This document shows positions 46,236 through 56,473 of a stretch of 64,000 nucleotides of DNA, one piece after another; the stretch's first letter is position 1, and every line of letters starts with the position of its first letter. A program made the position numbers and the translations under genes. This stretch comes from Cristatella mucedo (taxonomy: Eukaryota > Bryozoa > Phylactolaemata > Cristatellidae): NCBI GenBank assembly GCA_009760855.2, contig WPIO01000250.1:60001-124000 (forward strand). Reading direction: 5' to 3'. The notes under the pieces were generated by a model that saw only the letters and a list, made by a program, of their open reading frames with translations, had not been told where the DNA came from and did no database searches.

Positions 46236-46966
46236 CGAGATCCTGACGATTCGGCTGATGAGTCCTCTGAATTGCTGCAGTAAGCGCTCCGATCCGGGGC
46301 TCACCGCCGCCGCCGAACTATAGTAGTCTACGTCGTCAGAAGGAGGACCTGATTGCAGTGGAAAGACTTACATCACTACAATAGATATTGAGATCGGACA
46401 GGAAATAAAAAAGGCGGCCGGCTTAGAAGAATAATAGTGCCAACATACTACAACTACTCTCCTGCTACCGACTGATACACATTCTTTGCAGCAGTCCTGA
46501 GCTGCTACTTTCATTCTACTCATTATCTCAACTGGTCTCCCAACTCAGCCATGCTGCTCACTTTCTCTCAGTTGCTCGGTTGACGGTTCGGCTGATGATT
46601 CGTCCGAACAGTCGCAGGGAGGAGTGCTCCAATCCGGGGCTTGCCGCAGCTGCAATATACGTCGTCAGCAGAAGGACCTGATGGCGGTTAAAAGACTTAC
46701 AGCACTATAGTCGTACAGTGGACGTTGAGGTTGGACAGGAAATAACAAAAGTAGCAGGCCGAGAAGACTAGAGTGGGAATGTACTTAATCTACTTTCCTG
46801 CTACCGACTGCGGCTGATCCTTTCCAGCTCTCGGGAGCTGCTACTTTCATGCTACTTATTGTCTCAAGTGCTCTCACAACTCGTCTATGCTTCTCACTTT
46901 CTCTTCGTTGCGTGAGATAAAGTTCATTGGCTGCCGAATGCTAACCAAAAGCCGCTTAGACTGCTA
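46236..46966 (+). repeat. Tandem duplication of a 340-bp unit carrying family-2 LINE 3' UTR
   Basis: 46236-46577 and 46578-46916 align end to end: ttcggctgatga, tccggggct, acgtcgtcag, gaaaagacttac-like, gacaggaaataa, then ctcctgctaccgact and the LINE 3' UTR ctgagctgctactttcat and ctcactttctct. The second unit continues into further LINE 3' UTR to 46966. Confidence 0.75.
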
Positions 46967-47129
46967 CATTAACTCGAGTCACTCCGACATGACATTACGT
47001 CATTCGTGCTAAGCTCGAGCAGTATCCGGCCACCGCCTGCTGGGTAACGCACATGTCGATGCTGCTCCGAGTAATTGAAATACTTAAGGCCTCGGGGGTT
47101 GTCACGACGTGACGTTGGATGCCGGTTGT

Positions 47130-47490
47130 GCAACGGACGATTACTGAGGTTAAAGCCGACGATTACTGCGAGAGCCTCCAATGATGGGCTTGAATATCCT
47201 GGGAGTGCGGTGGTCTGTGTGGTGGCATCGAGACAGAGCGGTGGGTGACGGCGACTACTTTAGTGGATGGCACAGAGGCTTACGTCGCGTGCGACCGAAC
47301 CTCGAATGGTTAGTGAATTTTGTCGAGGAGTACTACGGCGAGCGGGCGGTGGCAGAAGTGGGCGGTCTCTCTGGAATTACCACGTCCCAGCTCCTTTGGA
47401 GCTACAGCAAATTGCGGCTGAGCTGAAGGCTATGCGTTTATGGCTTATTAGCAAAAGTACGCTGCATTCCGCAAAAGAGTTCCACAACTA
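47130..47490 (+). repeat. GC-rich dispersed repeat, copy 2
   Basis: Counterpart of 44440-44830. It follows the second family-2 3' UTR unit, so both copies sit beside family-2 LINE sequence. Confidence 0.7.
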
Positions 47491-48239
47491 AAGGATCGGT
47501 CTCCATAGGATTCGTGGTTCGTCGTCATTCGATGGGCGCTTTGGCATTACAAAATAATAATAAAATATTTCTGGTTCACCTCTGAACAACTAGACTGCTT
47601 TCTAGTCACTTAGCGTGTGCTGGGAAATGAACCCGATTCAGCTAATGTGGGATAACGTTCTCAAACTCAGCACGTATTAGTACATGAACAACAATCCGGG
47701 CGAATTGAGCACATGATGCGAGGAGTAGGCTTATTTTTAAAGTCATTAATTTAAAGCTTGAAGTGGAAATGTTTCTTAGTGGCAAGCAAGATCCAGAAAA
47801 GGAAGAGACTTAAACATGAATGAAATAGCCTTTGGTGCAATAGTTGCTTGGACAAGAGGCAGTCCGAGTCGGTGAAATGTATTCGGGCAAGCGAACCACT
47901 CGCGGCAGGCGAGCCTGGCTGCAAAGCCTTGCACCTGCAGCAAGCGTCATGTTGCACAGGCCGGACGATCTGCCAGTTACGGCTGTCACCGAATACTCGC
48001 CTCAAACCGCCCAGGCTTGAAATTAGCAGCAGACAACTGTCCTGCCTTGCAACCAATTAGCTCCGAGTGGCTTTGTGGCATCGCGGCATATGGGTATGTT
48101 AGCATCGAGTCATCGAGCCTCGACCTGGTACAGCGAACTGATGGATGAGCTACGCCGAGGCAAACTTATCTAAGTAAATGACAGGTTTATTTAAAAGTAT
48201 CCCCTCAGCTTTTCCCATGACCTTCTTACCATTCGTTAT
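47491..48239. other. No gene recognised
   Basis: A minus-strand 101-codon frame and an overlapping 70-codon plus frame are present; neither is recognisable. Confidence 0.4.
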
Positions 48240-48365
48240 GCTTGTCGCTCGAAGCTACTCAAGACTCTAGACACAGCAAAGCCTCCATCGTTCAAAAGCG
48301 CGCGACGTATCGCCTGGCACCCGCCATTTCGACACCCGGTCTCTGTTGGCCTCGGTCCAGCAGCT

Positions 48366-48894
48366 TTACAAAGCAGCGAGGAGCACGAGCTGACCGGCGT
48401 CTCCTGCTGCTTGGATTGATGCCAGCCAATCGCTACTGGGCAGCGTGCAGTTTCGCTGGCACGCCTCCGATCTAAGCCAGCCGTAGGCGCTCTTTTGACA
48501 ATCTGCCCAGCTGGTGCAGGCGGTGGTCTGTCTCTTCTCAGGTCGCTCGGCGTCGCTCAGCGATATTTGCTCCTTCTCCTTCTCCTCCTCCTCGTCGTGG
48601 ATGAGCACCACGGTCGGAGCGAGCTTCGGCCGCATGTGCTGCTTCTGCTCCAGCTGCACCTGCCAATCTTCGACGTCACGTGACATTCATCTTGCCGCCC
48701 AGCAAAACGTCGCAGGGGAGCCTCTCCCGACATTTGCACGGGTAAGCTGACCTTGCACTCTGGCCGGGCGGCTGGCGAACGAAGCTGCGTAACAAACGCT
48801 TGAAGCCGTTGCTCGTCTGGACCATGGCCGGATTGTAGGCCTGAATGCTGCCGCTCTGCTGGCAGTCTGCCTCTGTCCTTCTGGAGCTACCCAC
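48366..48894 (-). pseudogene. Possible broken coding region, unknown product
   Basis: Going 5' to 3' on the minus strand, protein-like segments appear in three different frames: SIQAYNPAMVQTSNGFKRLL then RSFVRQPPGQSA; next CKVSLPVQMSGEAPLRRFAG; then MSRDVEDWQVQLEQKQHMRP, with an acidic run (EEEEKEKEQ) and ending in KSAYGWLRSEA. Each is plausible alone, but the frame changes imply indels, introns not seen, or chance. No family recognised. Confidence 0.2.
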
Positions 48895-48904
48895 TGGGTC
48901 AGGC

Positions 48905-51900
48905 TAATAATAATAATAATAATAATTCACTTGATAAAGCGCCCTCAGAGACCTCAATCTCTTTCTAGGCGCTTTACATTCGCTGTAAAGTGAAAGGCAA
49001 TTGAATGGTAAGTAAAATCATGCTTCAAAACAGACGAAATGAATAACATGGTTAGGGGTGAGATGCACAGGGTCAGCATGCAAATGTGGTTAGTGGCAGC
49101 ATGCACAGTGTCAGCACGAATAAGCAAATCAAGGAAGAATCACAGGGACCCACTAAATGCTGTCCTAAATATGTGTGTTTTTAGGTTCCTTTTAAATGTG
49201 TTCAGGTCAGGGGATGTTCTGACGCAGGTCGGGAGGGAGTTCCAGGCTTTTGGAGCATATTAACTAAATGCACGGTCTGCAAAGGTTTTAGGTTTGTATG
49301 AGGTATTTCTAGACTGCTGGACTCCGAAAAGCGGGTGGTACGACGCTTGGCCTGATAGGGTAGTATATCTGACAGATAGGCTGGAGCCATAGAATGAAGG
49401 GACCTAAAAGTGAGCGACAAAACCTTGAAGTCAATCCGTTGCTTGACTGGTAGCCAGTGCAGGTTGGCGAGAAGTGGAGTAATGTGGCAACTGCGACGCT
49501 CATGACAGACAAGCCTAGCTGCAGAGTTTTGCACTAGCTTCAGTCGCCTGATCGCACATACTGGTCGACCAGTAAGCAGTGAGTTGCAGAAGTCGAGACG
49601 GGAAGTCACGAATGCATGGACCAACTTGGACGTGGTATCTTTATCTAAACAGGCCCGAATTTTAGCAATGTTATGAAGCTGAAAATAGGCGGATTTGACT
49701 GTGGAGCTGATATGGTCGTCTGACGAGAGGTCGCTTTGGAATATGACACCTAGATTTCGAGCTGATTTAACTGCCGATATGCTGGCAGAGCCAATTTTGA
49801 GAGTCAGCCTTTCCAAACTCTGGATCAGACTGGGTTTGCCGATAGCTAGTAAGTTAGTTCTATCATCGTTAAGTTTTAGAAAAGTTGCTGCCATCCATGT
49901 GCGGATGTCATCAGTGCATGCAGCTAGTAAGGTTAGAGAATTTGAGGTGCTCGAAGGCTGGGAGGGATCAAAGCAAAGGTAAAACTGAGTGTCATCCGCA
50001 TAGAAGTGAAAGCCTAGATTGTGCTTGGCAATCACATTAGCTAAAGGCAGAGTATAAACCGTGAAAAGAACCGGACCTAGCACTGAGCCCTGAGATACTC
50101 CATATTTCAGAGGTACTTTATATGATCTTTGTCTATTCACGTCAACACTCTGGAGTCTCCCACTGAGATAGGACCTGAACCACTGCAGAGTAGTGCCAGT
50201 GATGCCCAGGCGAGACGAGAGGCTCTCTAGAAGAACTTTGTGATCGATGGTATCAAAAGCTGCCGAAAGATCAAGCAAAACAAGCAGAAACACTCTACCC
50301 ATGTCTGCATTCCTAAGTAGGTCGTTGTATACCCGAAGCAATGCTGACTCTGTGGAGTGATTAGCACTAAAGCCAGACTGGAACTTACTAGCAAAGTGTG
50401 AGGTTTCGATATACGAGTTCAGCTGGTCTGCCACGACCCGTTCGAGTGTCTTTGATAGGAATGGTAGAAGGGAGACTGGGCGGTAGTTGCTCAAGTTCTC
50501 TTGGTCAAGTGTAGCTTTCTTGAGAAGTGGCCTGACTACAGCTTTTTTAAAGGTGCTGGGACATGTACTGAGGCTAATGACATATTTATTATGTTAGTTA
50601 TGCATGGCAGCAGCAGATCAATCCAACGTAGGAGCAGGACAGTGGGAATAGGGTCCAGAGGACTTGTTGTCTTCTTTGATTGAGATACGAACTTTAGGAC
50701 TAGATCACTAGTGACCTGCTTAAATGCAGACATTGAGGCACAGCCAGGAACCGAGGAACAGCATTCTAGTGGGGAGGTTGTCATCGCAGGGATGGATTCC
50801 CTGATCTTGTCTATCTTCTGCACAAAGAATCGAGAGAAGCGATCGGTTGGATCATCATTAGGATCATCAGGTAACGAGCTAATCTGGGAACGATTGAGGA
50901 GATGGTTTATTGTCGACATTAGCATTTTTGGATTGTGCATCTGTGATTCAACAATGTTTTTATAAAAACTAGACTTAGCCTTTGCTAGGATCGATTGGTA
51001 CGACGTACAGTAGTCTTCGCATGCCTGTCGATGGACAGTTAGTCCGGATCTTTTGTATGCTTTTTCAAGCTTTTGTTTAGTAGACTTGGCTAGTTTAATG
51101 TCTGCGGTAAACCATAGGCCGTCTGGGCGGGGGCGCACAGTGCGCTTTGTCAGAGGGGCAATCTCGTCTAGCGTGTCAGCTAGTGTCGTGTTGAAGCTAT
51201 CTACCAATGATGACAGATCGGAGGGAGGATCGAGCAGCAGAGGTGAAGCTGATATTCTCGCACGGACAGCATCGATGTCAAGGGTCTTGAGGTTTCGCGA
51301 TTCACAGGTTATTTTAGAGGATGATGTGGGCACACACTGTAGATTAAATGAGATCTGCATGTGACCAGATAAGCATGATTTGGTAATAATTGGTGATGAA
51401 AAAGTGCAGTTTTATGAGAAAATCTGGTCGAGTGTGTGACCCTTGATGTGGGTAGGGCCATGCACATGAGCCACAAGAGACAATGAGTCAGTCAATGCAC
51501 GAAATTCGGTGCTGAAAGCGTCAGATAAGGTATCAAAGTGAACGTTGAAATCACCCATAACGAGGAAGGATCGATTTCTTGCACACAGAATCGAAATGAG
51601 ATCGGATAAATCAGAGATAAAGGAGGATTTGGTACCTGGTGGGCGATAGACTACTGCCACTATCGGTAGCTTGTTTTCGGGTGAGACCAAGACAATTGAT
51701 TCAAAAGACTGCTTCGAGGGTACTGCAAATGGCTTGAAGTTGAATTTCGAGCGCACGACAATAGCAACTCCACCACCAGTTGTGATTGATCTAGGGGTGT
51801 GAAAGAACAAGAAACCAGATGGAGTTTCGTCTTTAATTGTCGGACAGTTTATCGATTTCAGCCAAGTTTCAGTTAGGGCGAGCAGGTCGATACCACTTTC

Positions 51901-52320
51901 AGAAATAATGTGGCTTATTACTAGAGGTTTATTGCACATTGAGCGAGGATTCCAAAGGCAAGCGTTAAGTCTGGCCGATGGGGTTACAACCTGCTTGATG
52001 ACCACTAAGTTTGAGGAATTTACAGTGACGCATGTGGGGGAGCGGGCTGAGCGGTTCGAGACAATGCTAGGAATACCGAACGAGCTGGTATGCATCTTGC
52101 AGGTTCCGCCCAACGAGCGGCGTCTGAGCTGGCGGTTCCGGCTACGGCGGCGGCTACGGGGTGCTTTTCTTTTCTTAATGTATAGTTCACGCTAGGTCAC
52201 CACGGTTATCGTCGTTGGGCTACCGGCGGTCAGTGACAGAGCGAATCGGTCGCTACGTTCGGTCGCCGTCAAGTAGAGGCGTCGCTCGAGGGGCGGGACG
52301 AGGGAGCCGATCCGGTGACG
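48905..52320 (-). mobile_element. Near full-length CR1/L2-like LINE (family 1)
   Basis: The most complete LINE here, about 3.4 kb. The 3' end is at 48905 (plus-strand AAT repeat 48907-48927, then the stem-loop). The 5' end is not sharply defined; a GC-rich 5' part reaches about 52320. It contains one long ORF2 (endonuclease, linker, reverse transcriptase, C-terminal domain). No ORF1 or RNase H is visible, in line with CR1/L2-group elements that carry an APE-type endonuclease. Confidence 0.93.
49202..52191 (-). pseudogene. LINE ORF2: endonuclease and reverse transcriptase, disabled
   Basis: Domain order: an Arg-rich start; APE endonuclease (NACLWNPRSMCNK, ALTETWL with the catalytic Glu, VAVVYRPPG, VMGDFNVHFD, GHTLDQIF) within 52113-51412; linker with TKRTVRPRPDGLWFTADIK; reverse transcriptase ([19 protein letters not shown], motif [15 protein letters not shown], motif [12 protein letters not shown], catalytic [10 protein letters not shown]); then [19 protein letters not shown] and the C-terminus. 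Lesions: TAA at 51412-51414 just after the endonuclease, a one-base loss in an A/T run near 50540 that shifts frame before RT, and a frameshift near 49290 in the C-terminus. No ATG found at the 5' end. It would copy its RNA at nicked DNA in the nucleus if intact. Confidence 0.92.
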
Positions 52321-52324
52321 CATG

Positions 52325-52580
52325 TCGTGTGCACCTGTATGTATGTCTCGGCCGTGTTGTATGCCCCACCTGTGGCCTGTGGTTGAGCCTTTGACGTAAG
52401 CATGTGGCCCACCACAGAGGTGCTCCAGTATCTGTTGTGAGTCAGTCAGCCCCCAGCTCGTATATGTACCTGCTAGGGAATGAAGACGAGAGTCTCGTTC
52501 ACTCCTTACATTCGCACATCTCGCGCCTTCGTGTCACCGTGAGACTCCACTAGCGCTGCTACCGCCGGAGATAAAGTAAC
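52325..52580. mobile_element. Possible solo LTR
   Basis: A GC-rich block starting TGTCGTGTGCACCTG, with a TATA-like cgtatatgtacc near 52460 and a gagagtctcgttcactcc segment, ending gccggagataaagtaac next to an AT microsatellite. Layout (promoter-like centre, initiator-like region downstream) resembles an LTR, but it does not end in CA and there is no second copy. Confidence 0.25.
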
Positions 52581-52616
<36 letters not shown>

Positions 52617-52632
52617 GTATATATATATATAA
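52581..52632. repeat. AT microsatellite
   Basis: (TA)n with one internal ACG interruption. Confidence 0.97.
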
Positions 52633-52917
52633 TTTATTTGTATAGCACCCCACGAGAACTTAATCTCTATTCAGGCGCTTCTCTTTCTATGTGCTTTACA
52701 TTTGCCGCAAATTAAACACGCTCGAGTGGTGAGTAGTATCGTGCTTGATAAACAACATGAATACAATAATTTGGGGGGAGATGGACAGTGTCAGCATGCA
52801 AGTATGGTTAGTGGCAGCATGCAACAGTGTAAGCAAGCTTAAGCACATAAAGGACGAATCGCAGGGATCCACTAAATGCTGTCACAAATAGGTGCGCTTG
52901 TAGTTTTTTTAAATGTG
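52633..52917 (-). mobile_element. Family-1-related LINE 3' end
   Basis: The plus strand shows agaacttaatctctattcag then gcgcttc, that is, the SINE-2-like variant of the stem-loop, followed by a second tgctttacatttgccgcaaa, then ggtcagcatgc-like 3' UTR. 5'-truncated exactly where the next tail begins. Confidence 0.75.
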
Positions 52918-53192
52918 ATAATAATAATAATATTGAACTTGATAAAGCGCCCTCAGAGAACTTAATCTCTTTCTAGGCGCTTTACATTTACTGCAAATTG
53001 ATATGCAATTGAATAGTAAGTCAAATCATGCTTGAAAAACAAACAAAATGAATAATATGGTTAAAGGTGACAAGCACAGGGTCAGCATGCAAATTAGTGA
53101 TCAAGTTAGGTATGTCGTGACCGAAGTCGGGAGTGAGTTCCAGGCATTGGGAGCATACGAACCAAAGGTACGGTCTCTAAAGGATGGTTTGT
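52918..53192 (-). mobile_element. Family-1 LINE 3' end with internal deletion
   Basis: Starts with AATAATAATAATATT and the stem-loop. The 3' UTR then jumps from ggtcagcatgcaaatta to the ORF2-end segment (gaccgaagtcgggagtgagt), missing roughly 120 bp found in other copies. Tandem, same orientation as its neighbour. Confidence 0.8.
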
Positions 53193-53457
53193 TTGCTTCC
53201 GAAGCCCGCAACTCAATCCAGCTATCATTCCGGCAAATCTTAATGACATTCAAAAATATTCTGAAAACGAACCAATTTCTGCCAGTATTTGCTGGGTCAT
53301 TGCGAACTGTCTTTTGTACGCGTATGCCTTCTGCCGTTGCGCCTGTTATCACGAAGCAGTTGTAATACCTCCTTTCCAGCATGTGTAAAGTACCAAGACG
53401 AAGATTTATCTATCTTAGGAGGCTATACACATGTCTTATTGTTTCTAATAGTTTTAT
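53193..53457 (+). mobile_element. LINE family 3, ORF2 end and 3' tail
   Basis: The plus-strand frame encodes ARNSIQLSFRQILMTFKNIL then KTNQF, matching the position of the ORF2 end in other LINEs (W/R-N-S-I/L-P ... TFK..LKT). The 3' tail gtgtaaagtaccaagacgaa, then atttatctatcttagga, matches 32333-32401. Confidence 0.55.
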
Positions 53458-54340
53458 GGATATTGTTACTATCATTATCAGCAATATCGGGTCTCACGGC
53501 GACGTTTGATAGAGTTCATGGCCACCACTTGTTTGCACGCCTATTGATTTACCTGGGCATCGCACTGGCATCGCTCTGAAGCATGCATCCGATTTCTTTG
53601 TGCTAATTGTAGACATCATGTGTTAAGGTCCACAGGCTACCTGGTTAACCTTTGAATTAGGGTTAACTAACAGTCTGCATCAAGTCCCTATTCTTTTCTC
53701 GATTTCATTTCAACGCAGCTGCTTCCACGACGGATGCTTCTACATCCGTATGTACGCTAGCTCTCCTGTGCTGGCCTGAGTGTTATACCAATACGGCCGT
53801 CGTCGTCGCTACCGCAACTCTCCTGAGGTGCTTCCGCGACGGCTAGCTCGGCGAGCCGTACGTACGAACGTATGCTCGTTAGCTTGCGTAGCCTGCATGC
53901 GCTACAATACAGCCATTGTCGTCAGTCCAACGACAACAGCTTGCTGGTGGGGCGGCAGCATTAATCTGCTTCGCGCCGCCATCGCGCGCCTCGAGCCGCT
54001 GCAAACTCGCCGTTCAGACGCGAGCGTTCAGGAGCATTCGCTGCCATTTCCAGTCGAAGCAGCTCAGCTTCCAGCTGCGTTGGTGTTTTAGTAGCATCTT
54101 CAGAAAGTTACGCATCGAAGCGGAAGCTGAGCGTGGCTGTGCAAGGAAATGTCACGTAGCCTCTCTAGAAACATTTCCGGTGCTCATTTATGCACCCCGA
54201 GAAACTGAAACTGCGTCTTCAATGCACGGAGCTAGCTCAGCTCACTTTCCGCTATGGGCACAGTGCTCATAGTTGACTGATAAACAAAGCCGCCAGCCAC
54301 CATGTGATAATATTATCCTTAAATAAGTACACTTTGACCC
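53458..54340. other. GC-rich unique region with internal near-repeat, no gene assigned
   Basis: Segments at 53719-53820 and 53829-53935 share gcttcc(a/g)cgacgg, cc(g/t)tacgta-like and aatac(g/a)gcc(g/a)t, suggesting a decayed direct duplication of about 110 bp. A frame at 53916-54272 (containing CHVASLETFPVLIYAP) is unrecognised. 54350-54500 has scattered TTTAGG-like words. Confidence 0.3.
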
Positions 54341-54929
54341 ATCTTTCTATTCTAGGTTTAGAATTGTTGGTGTGGTGTTAAGTGGTTGTAATAATTTGCT
54401 TAGAGGTTTAGGATTTAGTAGTTAGATTTCTTTTTCTTGGGTTCGAGGTCTTGGGTTTAAGGTATCAGTGGTAAGGTTTGGACTTCTTGTTTAGGTTTTA
54501 TGGGGAAAATATAAGTATAAAGCATACCAAATAACGTTTTAATTTGACGTAAATATAAACCGGAGCTGGTTACCACACTTGCTCATGCTTAAGCTCCTAG
54601 AAGCGCGGATTTGAAGACAACACATTACTTTTGGAAACTATTCTATTTATGCCACGGCATGGGCATCGCTCAATTGCTCAAAAACTGCTTTCCACGGTTA
54701 GTTATAGCTGGTGGCTATATCAATCACTTGCCGGAGCACTGCGGTCTCCAAGGAGCTAAAATTAAGCGTCATTATTGCGTCAAATGGCTGGCAAGCAAGC
54801 TTTATCTAAATTATTAGAATACAGTTTTCGGAAATGGGAGAAAAGAAGGGTAAAGCAAAGAGATTCGTAGAGAAGTAGCAACAGTTACAGGCTGAAAATG
54901 ATTGAAGTTATTCACCTTCGGAAGCAAGA

Positions 54930-55092
54930 AAACATATTATTTGATTCAACAGCTTTTTTGTATAGTGACGGAAGAGCCTTTCACGGCTATCATCGCTGCT
55001 TGCAGTGGGGATTAAGGATTCCCACCGCCGGATTCAAACCCACGACCCCGAAACCAAAGTCAAGAATAGCAGCCGCTTTAACTAGCGAGCAA
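54930..55092 (-). mobile_element. SINE-1 copy, reverse orientation
   Basis: On the minus strand: head gctcgctagttaaagcggct, B box GGGTTTGAATCC, then ggaatccttaatccccactg, gatagccgtgaaaggctctt and gtcactatac. The same body as 45801 and 61905 with moderate divergence. Confidence 0.8.
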
Positions 55093-55493
55093 TCAAACGT
55101 GCGACAAACGACATACGAGGCAGAGTTAATAGGGGGACGAAACAATCGAAGGCGAGAAGCTGAGCAGCAGCTCGTCGCTTTGCAAAATGGTTCGACGATA
55201 AAGGTTCATTGCAATACGCGAGTCGATCAATCACAGTTTCCTCTGAAACACTGACATACGCACGCTCACTTACTGCATAGGTCTAACGGTAGAACGTCGA
55301 TGACTACAAGCTATTTAAAGAGTCACTTCAATCTTTCAACGGAAAAATGAGTCCCGGCAGTAGACGCGAACGGTTGGGAAAACTAAAAAAAACTATACTT
55401 CACACGCTGACTGGGGAGGCTGCATATGAAGTAATTTTACTTTTCATGCAAAGCTACTTTTATGAGTTAGCCCATGTCTAGAGCAGAGGTCGG

Positions 55494-56150
55494 CAACGTC
55501 TGCACTTTAGACCTGATCCGGCCTAGCTAGTGCTCCAGTCCGGCCTAGCGACCCCATAGTTATTGATTGATGGGTGCGGCCTAATTGACTTGTCTAGGTT
55601 TTCTTCCTCTTCACTACAGAGGTACTTTGACTTACGAGTTTCCCAACTAACGAGTTTTTGAGGCACGAGCTTTCTCTCGGTTGCTTTATGCTTTAAGATT
55701 AGAGCTAACTGTTACTGTGCTTGATTTTGCTTCGCGAGTTTCGCAGTAGGTTCTGCGACTTTACTATGGGCACGGCTAGCAGCGGCAGCCCTGCAGCCGT
55801 GACGGTTTGCTCCAGAAAGTGTTAACGAGTGAAAATAGGTATGCCAGCGAGGCAAGTAAGAAGATGGAGAGGGAAACAGCCTGTGGTTGCAAAGGCTCGT
55901 AAGGAAAGGGCAGTGGAAGACGTTCTGACTACCAGGGCGTGACGTTAAGTGCAGGGCGTGATGGTTTTCTCCCACCGACTCGATCAAGCCTTCTGGGTTG
56001 AGATCGATTACTGCAGGAACCGCTGCAGTAATTACTTTACTTAGCCAAACGTCGGCATTGTCTGGCCTTTAGGCAAGACACGGCTAGTACTCTAGTTAGG
56101 CCAAATGCCCCCCTAGGCAAGTTATTGTTGGATCCGGCCTGATTTAATAG
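55494..56150. mobile_element. Possible hAT-like non-autonomous DNA transposon remnants
   Basis: CAGAGGTCGGCAACG at 55494 resembles the terminal inverted repeat start of many hAT elements. A related, more diverged segment begins near 56043 (ccaaacgtcggcattgtctg). Both are followed by (c/g)ggccta-rich sequence. No clear opposite terminus or transposase frame found. 55617-55680 has a ttacgagtt segment that could belong to another DNA element. Confidence 0.28.
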
Positions 56151-56287
56151 TCTCTGTTTTTCCCCTTCGTTACTTCCGGTTCCTGGTTAAGCTGTGGCCT
56201 GTGTTTATTTGTATAACTGATTCCAGGTGCTTGTATGAAACAGTAGCGCCACCTGAGAGGGATGATAAATGTGTACCCCATTATTTA

Positions 56288-56356
56288 TGTATATGTATGC
56301 ATATATATGTATATATATTTATATATATATATATATATATATATTTATTTATATAG
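56288..56356. repeat. AT microsatellite
   Basis: Imperfect (AT)n with ATGT and ATTT interruptions. Confidence 0.95.
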
Positions 56357-56473
56357 AGATTCATACAACTAATTAGTGCGCATTTACCATTAGCCAGCAG
56401 TGCCCTGCCCTGCCGGTGTAGCTGATGCTACCAGGGCCTCCGGGTTGGGGAACAAGGACCACGCCACGTCAGA

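Noticed and set aside
52581-52632. Hairpin potential in the AT tract
   Set aside because: Any (TA)n run is self-complementary; this is not a specific signal.
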